Shown here one piece after another: positions 22,723 through 31,288 of a stretch of 38,956 bases of DNA (positions within the stretch are counted from its first letter, which is position 1; each line of letters starts with the position of its first letter). The notes beneath the pieces are model-generated. The model saw only the letters and a program-made list of their open reading frames with translations, ran no database searches and was not told the DNA's origin. The position numbers and the translations under genes are program-made. Source of the stretch: Owenweeksia sp. (lineage in GTDB: Bacteria > Bacteroidota > Bacteroidia > Flavobacteriales > Schleiferiaceae); contig JANQPD010000022.1 in the NCBI GenBank assembly GCA_028285465.1, forward strand, positions 1 to 38,956, in the 5' to 3' direction.

Positions 22723-23826
22723 ATGAAAAGGATTGTAAAAAATGCATTGGTGCTTTTATGTCTGCTACACAATACACTACATGCACAAAACCGGTCAAAT
22801 ACCGGCCAACCCAGCGCAGCTGTAGTTAGCCTGGACGTAAGTGGCCTGCCTTACGACAACATTGCTATGGGTAGCCTCGTGCGCCTGGAACTCGAGAAGC
22901 TGCAAAAATTTGAAGTACTCGACAAGTATGATGTGGAATACATTATGAAGAAGAACAAGATAAATCCCGCGGAAGCTTTTGGCAAAAGGCAACTGGTAGA
23001 TGTGGGAAAACTGTTGGGCGCTGATAAAATGCTTACGGGGGCGGCAGAATTGTTTGGGGAAAAGATAATTTTTACCCTGCGCTTGATCGATGTAAAAGGG
23101 GATAAAATTGAAAAGATAAGTGTACTCGAATACATCAATGACCAGGAATACCTGCAACGCATGGTTCGCATCTCTTTACAGGACCTTTTGAATATGGAGG
23201 TGGATAAAGAGGAACTGGATCGTCTCGTAAACCTGGAACGCCCTGTAATTACAGGACAGTCTACCTATTCACTTAATGGCCCCCGGTTTGGCATGCAGTT
23301 TTTTAGCGGCCGCCTGGCCGACCGTATGACGGCACCCAAAGAGGAAGGTGGGTTTAATGCCAACCCTTTTGGAACGGTATTTGGCTACCAGCTGGAAAAG
23401 CAATACCTCACGGCAGGCGAATTCCAGGCGGTGATAGAGTTTATAGGCTCCATAAACGGGATTGAATCAGGTTTATTTACCCCTTCTTTAGCTGTGATGC
23501 AGGGGCTTCGCTTTCACGGTTGGGAATTTGGCTTTGGCCCGGTGGTCAGGCTCAACCGGACAGCCCAGGGGTATTATAGTGATGGAAAGTGGATACGCGC
23601 GGATGAGGTTCCCGAGGGAAGCGACATCAGGCTGATCCGTGAAATGGATAGCCGGGGGGATATAGGTGTGGCCACAAGCCTTATAGTGGCAGTGGGTAAA
23701 ACTTTTACAAGTGGTTACCTGCACTTTCCGGTAAACCTTTACTGGAGCCCCATGCCTGAATTTGATTCACATATAGTAGGTTTTCTTTTAGGCTTTACCA
23801 TAGCTGACAAAGAAAGCAACCGATAG
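22723..23826 (+). CDS. Exported CsgG/LpoB-like protein with C-terminal strand-rich domain
   Basis: From the ATG at 22723 the protein has 367 residues, with a signal peptide (MKRIVKNALVLLCLLHNTLHAQ). Residues about 30-165 resemble the CsgG/LpoB/TolB-N fold: AAVVSLDVSGLPYDNIAMG, RLELEKLQKFEVLDKYDVEYI, LLGADKMLTGAAELFGEKII and TLRLIDVKGDKIEK. In this fold a small alpha/beta domain of a secreted protein scores short-lived assemblies or forms outer-membrane complexes. Residues about 185-360 are strand-rich with Gly/aromatic patterns (GFLLGFTI at the end), like a membrane-anchoring barrel. There is no Cys after the signal, so it is not a lipoprotein as CsgG is. Curli partners are absent here. The frame is open 5' to 22645, but the ATG gives the signal peptide. 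Confidence 0.65.
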   Translation: MKRIVKNALVLLCLLHNTLHAQNRSNTGQPSAAVVSLDVSGLPYDNIAMGSLVRLELEKLQKFEVLDKYDVEYIMKKNKINPAEAFGKRQLVDVGKLLGADKMLTGAAELFGEKIIFTLRLIDVKGDKIEKISVLEYINDQEYLQRMVRISLQDLLNMEVDKEELDRLVNLERPVITGQSTYSLNGPRFGMQFFSGRLADRMTAPKEEGGFNANPFGTVFGYQLEKQYLTAGEFQAVIEFIGSINGIESGLFTPSLAVMQGLRFHGWEFGFGPVVRLNRTAQGYYSDGKWIRADEVPEGSDIRLIREMDSRGDIGVATSLIVAVGKTFTSGYLHFPVNLYWSPMPEFDSHIVGFLLGFTIADKESNR

Positions 23827-23864
23827 ACTACCAACCTGCTGTTTCAGCAACGCTAGCTAGCAAG

Positions 23865-23887
23865 AGCGGCCCACACAGTGGGCCGCT
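23865..23887. terminator. Bidirectional terminator between CsgG-like and S41 genes
   Basis: AGCGGCCCAC (23865-23874) and GTGGGCCGCT (23878-23887) form a 10-bp perfect G+C-rich stem with an ACA loop. It lies between two converging genes. The downstream tract is only moderately T-rich (TCTCTT). Confidence 0.65.
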
Positions 23888-23916
23888 TCTCTTATGTGGT
23901 TTATACGAGAGCATCC

Positions 23917-25308
23917 TTATTTACTGTCTTTGATAAGTTGTAAGGCTTGCATTATTTCCAGGTCTTTTTGTTCCATAAGGTCGTCAGGCGTATAATGCAC
24001 GGGGTAATCGGGCAATATACCTGCTGTAAACTCCGAAGCTGCATCAAAAACCAGGCGATAGGCCGGGAAACGGATGAGCGTTTCCGAAGCGGGAAGTTTG
24101 ATGAGGGGGAAGGAAGCTCCGTTGTTTCCGTTGTACCCGCCTCCGGCCTGGGTACCGATAAATACAGCCCTGCTGTATTGTTTGAGCCAGGAAGTTACCA
24201 TGGTAGAGGTAGAGGCTGTTATACCGTCTGTCAGCACAAACAGGTTTCCGCTAAAGCGCTTCCCTTCTTCTACGGGGCTATACCGGTAGCGAAAAGCAGG
24301 GCCTGAAGGTGTTTTTTTTATTCTGTACACATTGCCGATATTGTATTTGAGTTTGGAAAGCGCTAAAAACATCTTGCCTCGCGTAGTGAGGTAAGGCCAC
24401 GCATTTAGGTCGGGTTGGATAATATCATAACTGAAATTCGTGTCGACCAGAAACTGTGTGAGGGATACCCCGGACTTCCGGTCGCCACCGGGGTTTGCAC
24501 GCAGGTCCACGATAAGGTAGGCGGGCTTTCTTTTCAGGACAGAATCAAAAGCTGTAGAAAAAAAGCGCATATCCGATTCGGCAAAACGTTTCACTTTCAG
24601 GTAAGCCGTTTCTTCCGATAGAAATGCCAGGTAGTTTACACCATTTTGTAATGCTTGGACGGGTGCTTTTGCCTGAGGCATTGAAGTTACGGGTTTAGCG
24701 CTTCCGGCTACTTTTATACTTTCTGAAGGAAAATCGATCAGAAAACTATCCGGTCTATGCAATACAAACGCGATAAGGCGGTTGATAGCCAGGTTTCCAT
24801 AGGCTTCTCCAAAGGCTCCGCTGTTGCCGTCATCTGCTCTAAAGCGCCTTACTTTTTCCCAAAGCCTCGCTGAAGAGATGCCATTCACGTGTGTAATTTC
24901 CTTTCCTTCATAAGCCATCCAGGCAGAATCTTCCTGGTTTAGTGCGTACAATTTTTCATTCAGGAAAACACAGCGCAAAGGGAAGCTGCCTCTAGGGAGT
25001 AGTGCAGCTAGAAAAGGAGCACTCTGAATAGAGGTGTGTACGCATCCCGTTTGTACGATTGCATGGCAAAGCAACTGGTAATGCGTTACATAATGCACAC
25101 TGTCAAAAGGTGCTGCCTGCAAACTATCCAGCATTGGGTCAATATGTATTTTGCCCACCTGCCGGTAATTTATACCATGCCCATATTTAAGCGCTTCATT
25201 GTAAAAGTTCAGGTCTTGCAATACCTCTGTTTTGCTGAAGTATTGGGCGTACAGTGGAGTAATGGTTGAACAGCATAAGATAGCTAGTAAGAAGAACAGA
25301 CGTGCCAT
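23917..25308 (-). CDS. S41 family (C-terminal processing protease-like) exported peptidase
   Basis: From the ATG at 25306-25308 the protein has 463 residues with a signal peptide (MARLFFLLAILCCSTITPLYAQ). The C-terminal peptidase S41 domain has AYLIVDLRANPGGD, the nucleophile region LFVLTDGITASTSTMVTSWL, and AVFIGTQAGGGYNGNNG. In CtpA-type enzymes a catalytic Lys sits in the FGKG that aligns with GGGYNG here; no Lys is present, so the enzyme is nearer the tricorn-like branch or may be inactive. No PDZ domain is apparent. Substrates are unknown. The N-terminal 13 codons of the longer frame look non-coding. It sits 54 bp after folC, so it may be read with the exbB-folC message. Confidence 0.8.
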   Translation of the reverse strand: MARLFFLLAILCCSTITPLYAQYFSKTEVLQDLNFYNEALKYGHGINYRQVGKIHIDPMLDSLQAAPFDSVHYVTHYQLLCHAIVQTGCVHTSIQSAPFLAALLPRGSFPLRCVFLNEKLYALNQEDSAWMAYEGKEITHVNGISSARLWEKVRRFRADDGNSGAFGEAYGNLAINRLIAFVLHRPDSFLIDFPSESIKVAGSAKPVTSMPQAKAPVQALQNGVNYLAFLSEETAYLKVKRFAESDMRFFSTAFDSVLKRKPAYLIVDLRANPGGDRKSGVSLTQFLVDTNFSYDIIQPDLNAWPYLTTRGKMFLALSKLKYNIGNVYRIKKTPSGPAFRYRYSPVEEGKRFSGNLFVLTDGITASTSTMVTSWLKQYSRAVFIGTQAGGGYNGNNGASFPLIKLPASETLIRFPAYRLVFDAASEFTAGILPDYPVHYTPDDLMEQKDLEIMQALQLIKDSK

Positions 25309-25362
25309 GACCTTTAAGTTTTTTCCATAAATGGCTAAAGATAACAACCAATACCGGAAGGT

Positions 25363-26574
25363 TTATAAGGCATCTGCCACTACAAAAGTGCTCCCTCCTA
25401 TAAAGATAAGGTCCTCTGGCAGTGCATTGTCCAGAGCTGCTTTAAGAGCGCTCTGCACATCAGGATAAGCTGTTCCGTCCAAACCTATTTCGGAAGCGGC
25501 AGCCTGTAGTTCGGTTACGCTCATGGCGCGTGGGATACCCGGAGCACACCAGTAGTAAAGCGCCTCCGGAGGTAACAACTTAAGCACAGGTGTGAGGTCC
25601 TTGTCGTTTACCATGCCCCAAACCATGTGGAGGCGGGCATAGCTTTCTTGTTGGAGTTGCCCGACAAGATAACGCACGGCGGCTTCATTGTGTCCGGTAT
25701 CACAGATGATGCGGGGCTCTTGCTGCAGCAGCTCCCAGCGCCCACGTAAACCCGTAAGTTCAGATACGCTTGAAAGAGCCGTTTTATTGGCTTGGTAACC
25801 TTGCTTTTCCAGTAAGTCCAGGGCGGCAAGTATGGTGCTCAGGTTTTTTCTTTGATGCGCCCCCTTTAAAGACAGCACAGCAGGGTCTGGCTTGGGATGT
25901 AGGTCTTCTGCAAAGTAAAGAGGGGCACCCAGCTCTTCTGCTTTTGCTTTGAAAACCGCTGTGGTTTCAGGGTACCGCTCACCAATCAGTACCGGGACGT
26001 TCGCTTTAATGATCCCGGCTTTTTCACGGGCAATAGCCGGAAGTGTATTGCCCAGGAATTGAGTATGATCTAAACTGATGTTGGTAATAATGCTTAATTC
26101 CGGGAGCAGCACATTGGTACTGTCTAACCGGCCTCCCATACCTACTTCTACTATGGCGAGGTCTACCTTTTCACGGGCAAAATAGGCAAAAGCCATCCCT
26201 ACGGTCATCTCAAAAAAAGACAAGCCGATGTTTTCAAAATCTGCTTTGTGCTTTGTCACGAACGCTACTACTTCCCTTTCGGGTATCATTTTCCCGTCTA
26301 TACGGATGCGCTCCCTGAAATCTTTTAGGTGGGGGGATGTGTAGAGCCCGGTTTTATAACCTGCCGATTGCAGGCTTGCTGCGAGGCTGTGAGAGACAGA
26401 GCCCTTGCCATTGGTTCCTCCAACGTGAACAGAGGTAAACTTTTTTTCCGGGTGATCCAGAAGCTCCATTAAAAGCTCTGTGTTACGGAGATCGGCTTTG
26501 TACGCGCTTGCACCCTGTCGCTGGTACATAGGCAATTGTGTGTATAGCCAATCCAGCGTTTGCCGGTAGTCCAT
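25363..26574 (-). CDS. folC: Folylpolyglutamate synthase / dihydrofolate synthase
   Basis: FolC adds glutamate to dihydropteroate and to folates in an ATP-dependent reaction, making and retaining folate cofactors. The 403 residues begin MDYRQTLDWLYTQLPMYQRQ. GGTNGKGS near 52-59 is the nucleotide loop, TSPHLKDFRERIRIDGKMI the folate site, and VEVGMGGRLDSTNV the Mg/glutamate region. The GHNEAAV block marks the C-terminal Rossmann domain. Its start overlaps the tonB stop by one base (TAATG), so it is translationally coupled to exbB-exbD-tonB, a common arrangement in Bacteroidota with no clear functional reason. Confidence 0.94.
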   Translation of the reverse strand: MDYRQTLDWLYTQLPMYQRQGASAYKADLRNTELLMELLDHPEKKFTSVHVGGTNGKGSVSHSLAASLQSAGYKTGLYTSPHLKDFRERIRIDGKMIPEREVVAFVTKHKADFENIGLSFFEMTVGMAFAYFAREKVDLAIVEVGMGGRLDSTNVLLPELSIITNISLDHTQFLGNTLPAIAREKAGIIKANVPVLIGERYPETTAVFKAKAEELGAPLYFAEDLHPKPDPAVLSLKGAHQRKNLSTILAALDLLEKQGYQANKTALSSVSELTGLRGRWELLQQEPRIICDTGHNEAAVRYLVGQLQQESYARLHMVWGMVNDKDLTPVLKLLPPEALYYWCAPGIPRAMSVTELQAAASEIGLDGTAYPDVQSALKAALDNALPEDLIFIGGSTFVVADAL

Positions 26575-27383
26575 TATTTCTTTATGAAGTTATAAACGAT
26601 GTACCCGATCTGTAAAGTGGGTGCATCGGTATCGGCTTGCCAGGTAGTACGCAGGGCCGCAGCTTTTGCTTTTTCATACAAACAACTGCTGGTGGTTGTG
26701 GTGGCGGCTCCGCCCGGTACTTTTTCACCAGGTATGGCGCGGCTAACTTTTCCTTGCCGGTCTACATAGATCTTAACCACCACACGGCCTTCATCGGGAC
26801 ATTCGTATATGGGCTCCGGTTTTTCCAAGGCCCTGCGATTGCCAAGCATATAATTGCCTGTGCCGTTCCCTCCGCCCCCTCCGCCTACGCGGTTAGGGCT
26901 GTCCGGGTCCCCGGTAGGGTCTCCCTGGTTACCTGCCCCCCCGGCTTCTCCTTCGCCCCCTTCCCGGGAACGTTCTACCTGGTTCAATAGATCATTGAGC
27001 TCATCACTGGGTTGAGGAGGTTCTGGTTCCTGGGGAGTGGGTTCAGTACTTGTTTGTGCGTTGCTTTGTGTTTGCAGGCTTGGGGCGTCTTCTACATCCT
27101 GGGTTAACACAGGGTCCTGCGCTTCCTGGTTTACAGCTTGCTCATTGTTCACTTGCTGGCTTTGAGGGGTAGGGCGGGTAGCGCGCTCCGCCCCATCGTT
27201 TTGGTTACCCATACCGGTGGCACTGTATCCAAAATTGATAACAATGCCCTCTTCGGGCTTGGGTTCGTAGTAGGTAAGCCCCATAAAAAGGAAAATGAGA
27301 AACAGGGCCAGATGCAGCACTACGGTCCCCATCAGGCCTTTGCGCTTGTCTTTATCTTTCCAGTATTTGCTCAGACCGGGCAT
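26574..27383 (-). CDS. tonB: TonB family energy transducer
   Basis: TonB spans the periplasm from the ExbB/ExbD motor to TonB-dependent outer-membrane receptors. The 269-residue protein has one N-terminal membrane anchor (about 17-38: LMGTVVLHLALFLIFLFMGL), a long proline/glutamate/glycine-rich linker (TEPTPQEPEPPQPSDE, then a Gly-rich stretch near 165-175), and a C-terminal domain with RVVVKIYVDRQGKVSRAIPG and LQIGYIVYNF. The linker carries polar repeats rather than the Pro-Lys/Pro-Glu rod of E. coli. Spacing is 2 bp from exbD, with a 1-bp overlap with folC. Confidence 0.88.
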   Translation of the reverse strand: MPGLSKYWKDKDKRKGLMGTVVLHLALFLIFLFMGLTYYEPKPEEGIVINFGYSATGMGNQNDGAERATRPTPQSQQVNNEQAVNQEAQDPVLTQDVEDAPSLQTQSNAQTSTEPTPQEPEPPQPSDELNDLLNQVERSREGGEGEAGGAGNQGDPTGDPDSPNRVGGGGGGNGTGNYMLGNRRALEKPEPIYECPDEGRVVVKIYVDRQGKVSRAIPGEKVPGGAATTTTSSCLYEKAKAAALRTTWQADTDAPTLQIGYIVYNFIKK

Positions 27384-27385
27384 GC

Positions 27386-27778
27386 TTAACTTGGATCGGT
27401 TGCGGCAATCATTTTAAGGCGGTTGCGGTAAGCGATGTCCATCACCTTTACTACCTGTTCATAGGGAACCTGTTTATCGGCCCTTAGGATCACAACGGCA
27501 TCTTCTTTGCCTCCTGCCTCTTTTAACACGGCATTTTCCAGTTCGGAAGGGCTTACCACACGGTTTCCAACGGAGAACCTGGAATCGGCCGATATATTAA
27601 CCGTAATATCCTTGCGCTTTACGGTCTGCGCCTTGCTTTTAGGTAAGATCAGGTCTAGCGCACTGGTGGTTACCAGGGTAGAAGCCAGCATAAAGAAAAT
27701 GAGCAGGAGGAATACAATATCCGTCATGCTCGACATGCTGAATTCAGCACTGACCCTATTTCTTCGCTTTAACTCCAT
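27386..27778 (-). CDS. exbD: ExbD/TolR family biopolymer transport protein
   Basis: ExbD is the small motor subunit that, with ExbB, uses proton motive force to energise TonB. The 130-residue product has one membrane helix (MSSMTDIVFLLLIFFMLAST) with the essential proton-carrying Asp20, and a periplasmic domain (DITVNISADSRFSVGN, then ILRADKQVPYEQVVKVMDIA). It sits 1 bp after exbB and 2 bp before tonB. A Tol role is conceivable, but the tonB neighbour favours Exb. Confidence 0.92.
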   Translation of the reverse strand: MELKRRNRVSAEFSMSSMTDIVFLLLIFFMLASTLVTTSALDLILPKSKAQTVKRKDITVNISADSRFSVGNRVVSPSELENAVLKEAGGKEDAVVILRADKQVPYEQVVKVMDIAYRNRLKMIAATDPS

Positions 27779-27779
27779 A

Positions 27780-28478
27780 TCAACTGGGTTCGTTCAGGAG
27801 GTCCATAAACTCGGTGGCATTAAACTCCATCTTATACACTACCTTGTCTACCCGGCTTACCAGCCAGTTATACCCTACGTAGGCTATAATGCCTACAGCC
27901 AGCCCGGCTACGGTAGTGGTCATAGCTACATAGATCCCTTCGGCCAGCATTTCGATGTTGATTTGCCCTCCAGCGGCTGCCATATCATGGAAAGCCAGGA
28001 TCATCCCGATTACCGTACCCAGAAAACCGATCATGGGGGCGGCACCTGCTATAGTGGCAAGGGTAGCCAGGTTTTTCTCCATTTTACTTACCTCCAGTTT
28101 ACCTGTGTTCTCAATAGCGGCGCTGATGTCTTTCAAAGGCTTGCCAATGCGGGTAATGCCTTTTTCTATCATCCGGGCTACAGGGGTATCCTGACTTTGG
28201 CAAAGTGCTGTTGCTGCTTCGAGCTTTCCGTTGGTTACGTGGTCTTTTATATGGTTTATGAAGTTTCCGTCTACTTTATTCGCGCGCTTTATAGCATTGA
28301 AACGCTCAATAAAGATGTATACGGCTATAATGCTGAGTACAAAAAGCACGCTCATTATGATCATACCTCCCGTGCCCCCACTGGTGACTAACTCAATGAT
28401 GCTCAGGGTTTTTTCGGTAGGTGCGTCAGCACTACTGGTATCTGCGAACGTTTGCACTTGCAGAAGAGTATGTGTCAT
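27780..28478 (-). CDS. exbB: ExbB/TolQ family proton-channel protein
   Basis: ExbB forms the pentameric stator around ExbD in the inner membrane. The 232-residue protein has three helices: an N-terminal one (about 31-52, GGTGGMIIMSVLFVLSIIAVYI), and a conserved pair in the C-terminal half (TLATIAGAAPMIGFLGTVIGMI and VAMTTTVAGLAVGIIAYVGYNWL). The GxxxAPxIGFLGTVxGM block is the MotA/TolQ/ExbB signature. It is the first gene of exbB-exbD-tonB-folC, with a -7 element 22 bp upstream. Confidence 0.93.
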   Translation of the reverse strand: MTHTLLQVQTFADTSSADAPTEKTLSIIELVTSGGTGGMIIMSVLFVLSIIAVYIFIERFNAIKRANKVDGNFINHIKDHVTNGKLEAATALCQSQDTPVARMIEKGITRIGKPLKDISAAIENTGKLEVSKMEKNLATLATIAGAAPMIGFLGTVIGMILAFHDMAAAGGQINIEMLAEGIYVAMTTTVAGLAVGIIAYVGYNWLVSRVDKVVYKMEFNATEFMDLLNEPS

Positions 28479-28499
28479 GATTTATTCGGGATTAAGTCC

Positions 28500-28507
28500 C
28501 AAATATA
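28500..28507 (-). promoter_or_regulatory. Probable -7 element of the exbB operon
   Basis: Plus-strand CAAATATA reads TATATTTG on the minus strand, 22 bp upstream of the exbB ATG. A -33 TTTG is not apparent at the usual distance. Confidence 0.5.
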
Positions 28508-28564
28508 ACGGGATGCTCCCCCCTTAGCGTATGTGCCCGCAAATAGAAATTAACAGGGAGTAGT

Positions 28565-29971
28565 TTATAGATGTAAAATGCTTTCTTGCAGGATATAGGT
28601 AAAAGCACCCGCTATATAACCTATAATAGCCAGCAAAGAAATACGCTTCAGGTACCAGCCAAAAGGAATTCCCTCTAAGCCCATAACCGCTACACCGGCT
28701 GCACTACCGATAATTAAGGCACTGCCGCCAGTTCCGGCACAATAGGCCAGAAATTCCCAGAACAAGCCATCCTGCGCAAAGAAGCTGCCTACTTCGGGAG
28801 AGATCTCATACATCCCCATAGAGGCCGCTACCAGTGGCACGTTATCTACAATGGCGCTCAGTAAGCCAATGGTCATGCTGATGGCATAGATCCCCGTTTC
28901 TTCTGTAGTGCCAAATACATTTTCCAACACACCGGCCATTTCGGTAAGCTGTCCGGCCGATTGGAGGCTGGCCACTGCTAAAAGGATCCCGAGAAAAAAG
29001 AGTACACTGGCCGTGTCAATTTTTCGCAATACACCGATCACACTCAAATGTGCTTTGGCTTCTATGTTTTTGGAGCGATGGATAAGCTCTGTAAGCACCC
29101 AAAGCACGCCTAGGCTGAACATCATGCCCATGAACGGGGGGAGGTGGGTGTAGGTTTTGAACACCGGCACAAACAGCAGGCCGGCTACTCCTACAAAGAA
29201 AACCAGGTTGCGCTGGCGTGGAGTAGTAGGGTTTACATAATGCTCCAGTCCTTCTGATTTCATGGGGCGTTTCACATTGCCTTTCATCATGAAGGTGAGT
29301 ACCAGCAAGGGTACGATCAGGCAGATCAGGCTGGGAATGATCAGTTTTACAATAACCGCACCGGCAGTGATCTGCGAGCCGATCCACAGCATGGTGGTAG
29401 TAACATCGCCTATGGGAGACCAAGCGCCCCCGGCATTGGCCGAGATAATCACCATACCGGCAAAAAGCCAGCGGTCATTTTTATCGTCAATAAGCTTGCG
29501 CAAAAGAGAGATCATTACAATGCTTGTAGTCAGGTTATCCAGGGCTGCAGAAAAAAAGAAAGTGAGCAAACCAATGATCCACAGTAACTTTTTCTTGCTG
29601 GTGGTTTTTATTTTATCCGTAATAACCGCAAAGCCCTCGTGTGCGTCGATCAGCTCCACAATGGTCATAGCTCCGAGCAAGAAGAAAAGGATAGAGGAGA
29701 TCTCTCCAAGGTGTTCCAGCATTTGAAAATGCGTTACATAGTGTGTGATGACCTCTGTTTTTTCGTTGAGATTCTTCTCTTCAAAAAACATTTCAGAAAT
29801 AAAATGTGGGATGGCCTCAAAATTGACGATGCCTTGCGCGCCCAGTGTATATACGGTCCAGCACAAAACACCGGTAATTAAAGCCGAAGCTGCTTTGTCT
29901 ATGTGAATGTTGTGCTCAAGAGCAATAGCGGCATAGCCAAGCACAAAAATCACGATCATCAAAGTGTACAT
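28565..29971 (-). CDS. nhaD: Na+/H+ antiporter NhaD
   Basis: NhaD is an inner-membrane antiporter of the ion-transporter superfamily that expels Na+ in exchange for H+ and is usual in salt-exposed bacteria. The 468 residues have about 11-13 membrane helices. Recognisable blocks are FFLGAMTIVELIDAHEGF, FFFSAALDNLTTSIVMISLLRKL, FAGMVIISANAGGAWSPIGDVTTTM and the mirrored second repeat with LLSAIVDNVPLVAASMGMY and AYCAGTGGSALIIGSAAGVAVMG. Its start is 10 bp after the dehydrogenase stop, so the two are probably one operon, an odd functional pairing. Marine or saline habitat is suggested but not shown. Confidence 0.93.
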   Translation of the reverse strand: MYTLMIVIFVLGYAAIALEHNIHIDKAASALITGVLCWTVYTLGAQGIVNFEAIPHFISEMFFEEKNLNEKTEVITHYVTHFQMLEHLGEISSILFFLLGAMTIVELIDAHEGFAVITDKIKTTSKKKLLWIIGLLTFFFSAALDNLTTSIVMISLLRKLIDDKNDRWLFAGMVIISANAGGAWSPIGDVTTTMLWIGSQITAGAVIVKLIIPSLICLIVPLLVLTFMMKGNVKRPMKSEGLEHYVNPTTPRQRNLVFFVGVAGLLFVPVFKTYTHLPPFMGMMFSLGVLWVLTELIHRSKNIEAKAHLSVIGVLRKIDTASVLFFLGILLAVASLQSAGQLTEMAGVLENVFGTTEETGIYAISMTIGLLSAIVDNVPLVAASMGMYEISPEVGSFFAQDGLFWEFLAYCAGTGGSALIIGSAAGVAVMGLEGIPFGWYLKRISLLAIIGYIAGAFTYILQESILHL

Positions 29972-29981
29972 AGAGTGGGTT

Positions 29982-31208
29982 TTAGATAAGTTGTTTCAGC
30001 GCTATTTCGTAGGCTGTTTTGGTAATTTCGGTTTTTGCTTTTGAGCGGGCATGGCATTTGAGCAAAGCGTGTTTTATCGTATTCGAGGAGTCGAAGAAAA
30101 TGGCGTTGTCGCTGATCTCTATATCGCTTTCCATTAAATAGCCAAATACACGCGCCATACCACAATTGCTTATAAAATCCGGTATGCAGCTTACTTTCTG
30201 GTCGGCATATTCAGAGATAGGGCCATAAAAGATCTCACTGTCGGCAAAGGGAACATTTGCTCCGCTGGAAATCACCTCCAAGCCGTTTTCGATCATTTGA
30301 TCGAGGTTGTCTTTGCTTACCAGTCTTGAGGCAGCTGCGGGGATAAAGATCTCCGCCCCGATGCTCCAAATGCGCTTGTTTACTTCCTCAAAGGAAAGCA
30401 GCTTGTCGCCAACCAGGTAATTGCCCGTTTTTTTGTTAAAAAGCTCCGTAATCTCTTCCAGGCTAAATCCTTTCGCATTGAGCAATCCGCCTACCCGGTC
30501 TATAATGCCCACGATTTTGGCCCCTGATTGGGCCAGGTAAAAAGCTGCGGCAGAGGCCACATTTCCCCAGCCTTGTATGATCACGCGCTTCCCTTTTAAG
30601 GAACCTCCGTAAATGGCGTAAAAGTGCCTAACTGATTCAGACGTTCCATACCCCGTGATGAGATCGGCCACGGTATAGTCCCTGTCGGGATTGGGGCTCA
30701 GGTTTGTGGCTTTAACCGGTAAGAGTACGCCACTTTGCAACTGCTTTATTTTGCGGGTCTTCTCTGCCTTTTTTGGCGCAAAGTGCCCGGTCAATACTCC
30801 TTCCTGAGGATGTTCTATACCCAGTTCTTTGGTAATCGGGATCACTTCGTGGATTTCGTCTACGTTAAGGTCGCCACCAGTGCCGTAATACGCTTTCAAT
30901 AAGGGGGTAACCGCTTTATACCAACGCTCCAACACCCCATTTTTACGCGGGTCGTTTGGGTTGAAGTTTATGCCTGACTTGGCGCCACCTATAGGAGGTC
31001 CGGCTACGGTAAACTTGATTTCCATGGTTTTAGCCAGGGAAAGTACCTCGTGTTCGTTCAATCCTTCACGCATGCGCGTGCCTCCTCCCGCAGCCCCGCC
31101 CCGCAATGAATTGATGACTACCCAGCCTTCGGCTATGGTTTCGCTGTCGTGCCAATGAAAAACAATTTCTGGAGCTTTGCTTTCGTAGATCTTAAGCAGT
31201 TCTTTCAT
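29982..31208 (-). CDS. Glu/Leu/Phe/Val dehydrogenase
   Basis: An NAD(P)-dependent amino-acid dehydrogenase that interconverts an amino acid and its 2-oxo acid with ammonia. The 408 residues have the dimerisation/catalytic half with GGAAGGGTRMREGL, a substrate-binding Lys in MEIKFTVAGPPIGGAKSG (Lys65, Lys77) and YGTGGDLNVDEI, then the Rossmann half with VIIQGWGNVASAAAFYLAQSG and AAASRLVSKDNLDQMIENGL. The cofactor loop cannot be used safely to choose NAD or NADP. It reads like the Bacteroidota Glu/Leu/Phe/Val clade, so substrate preference is undecided. A TACATTTG -7 element lies 20 bp upstream. Confidence 0.9.
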   Translation of the reverse strand: MKELLKIYESKAPEIVFHWHDSETIAEGWVVINSLRGGAAGGGTRMREGLNEHEVLSLAKTMEIKFTVAGPPIGGAKSGINFNPNDPRKNGVLERWYKAVTPLLKAYYGTGGDLNVDEIHEVIPITKELGIEHPQEGVLTGHFAPKKAEKTRKIKQLQSGVLLPVKATNLSPNPDRDYTVADLITGYGTSESVRHFYAIYGGSLKGKRVIIQGWGNVASAAAFYLAQSGAKIVGIIDRVGGLLNAKGFSLEEITELFNKKTGNYLVGDKLLSFEEVNKRIWSIGAEIFIPAAASRLVSKDNLDQMIENGLEVISSGANVPFADSEIFYGPISEYADQKVSCIPDFISNCGMARVFGYLMESDIEISDNAIFFDSSNTIKHALLKCHARSKAKTEITKTAYEIALKQLI

Positions 31209-31227
31209 GCGGAATTTTTGCTGCGCA

Positions 31228-31235
31228 CAAATGTA
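31228..31235 (-). promoter_or_regulatory. Probable -7 element of the dehydrogenase-nhaD unit
   Basis: Plus-strand CAAATGTA reads TACATTTG on the minus strand. A weak TTTA lies about 17 bp further upstream at 31253-31256, one base off the -33 TTTG. Confidence 0.5.
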
Positions 31236-31288
31236 ATAAAAGAGCCGTCCCGTAAAGGGCTATGTGCATTTTTAATAAAGGATTAATA

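Noticed and set aside
25309..25347. 13-codon N-terminal extension of the S41 peptidase
   Set aside because: The signal peptide begins at the inner ATG (MARLFFLLAI); the extension would place polar residues before it.
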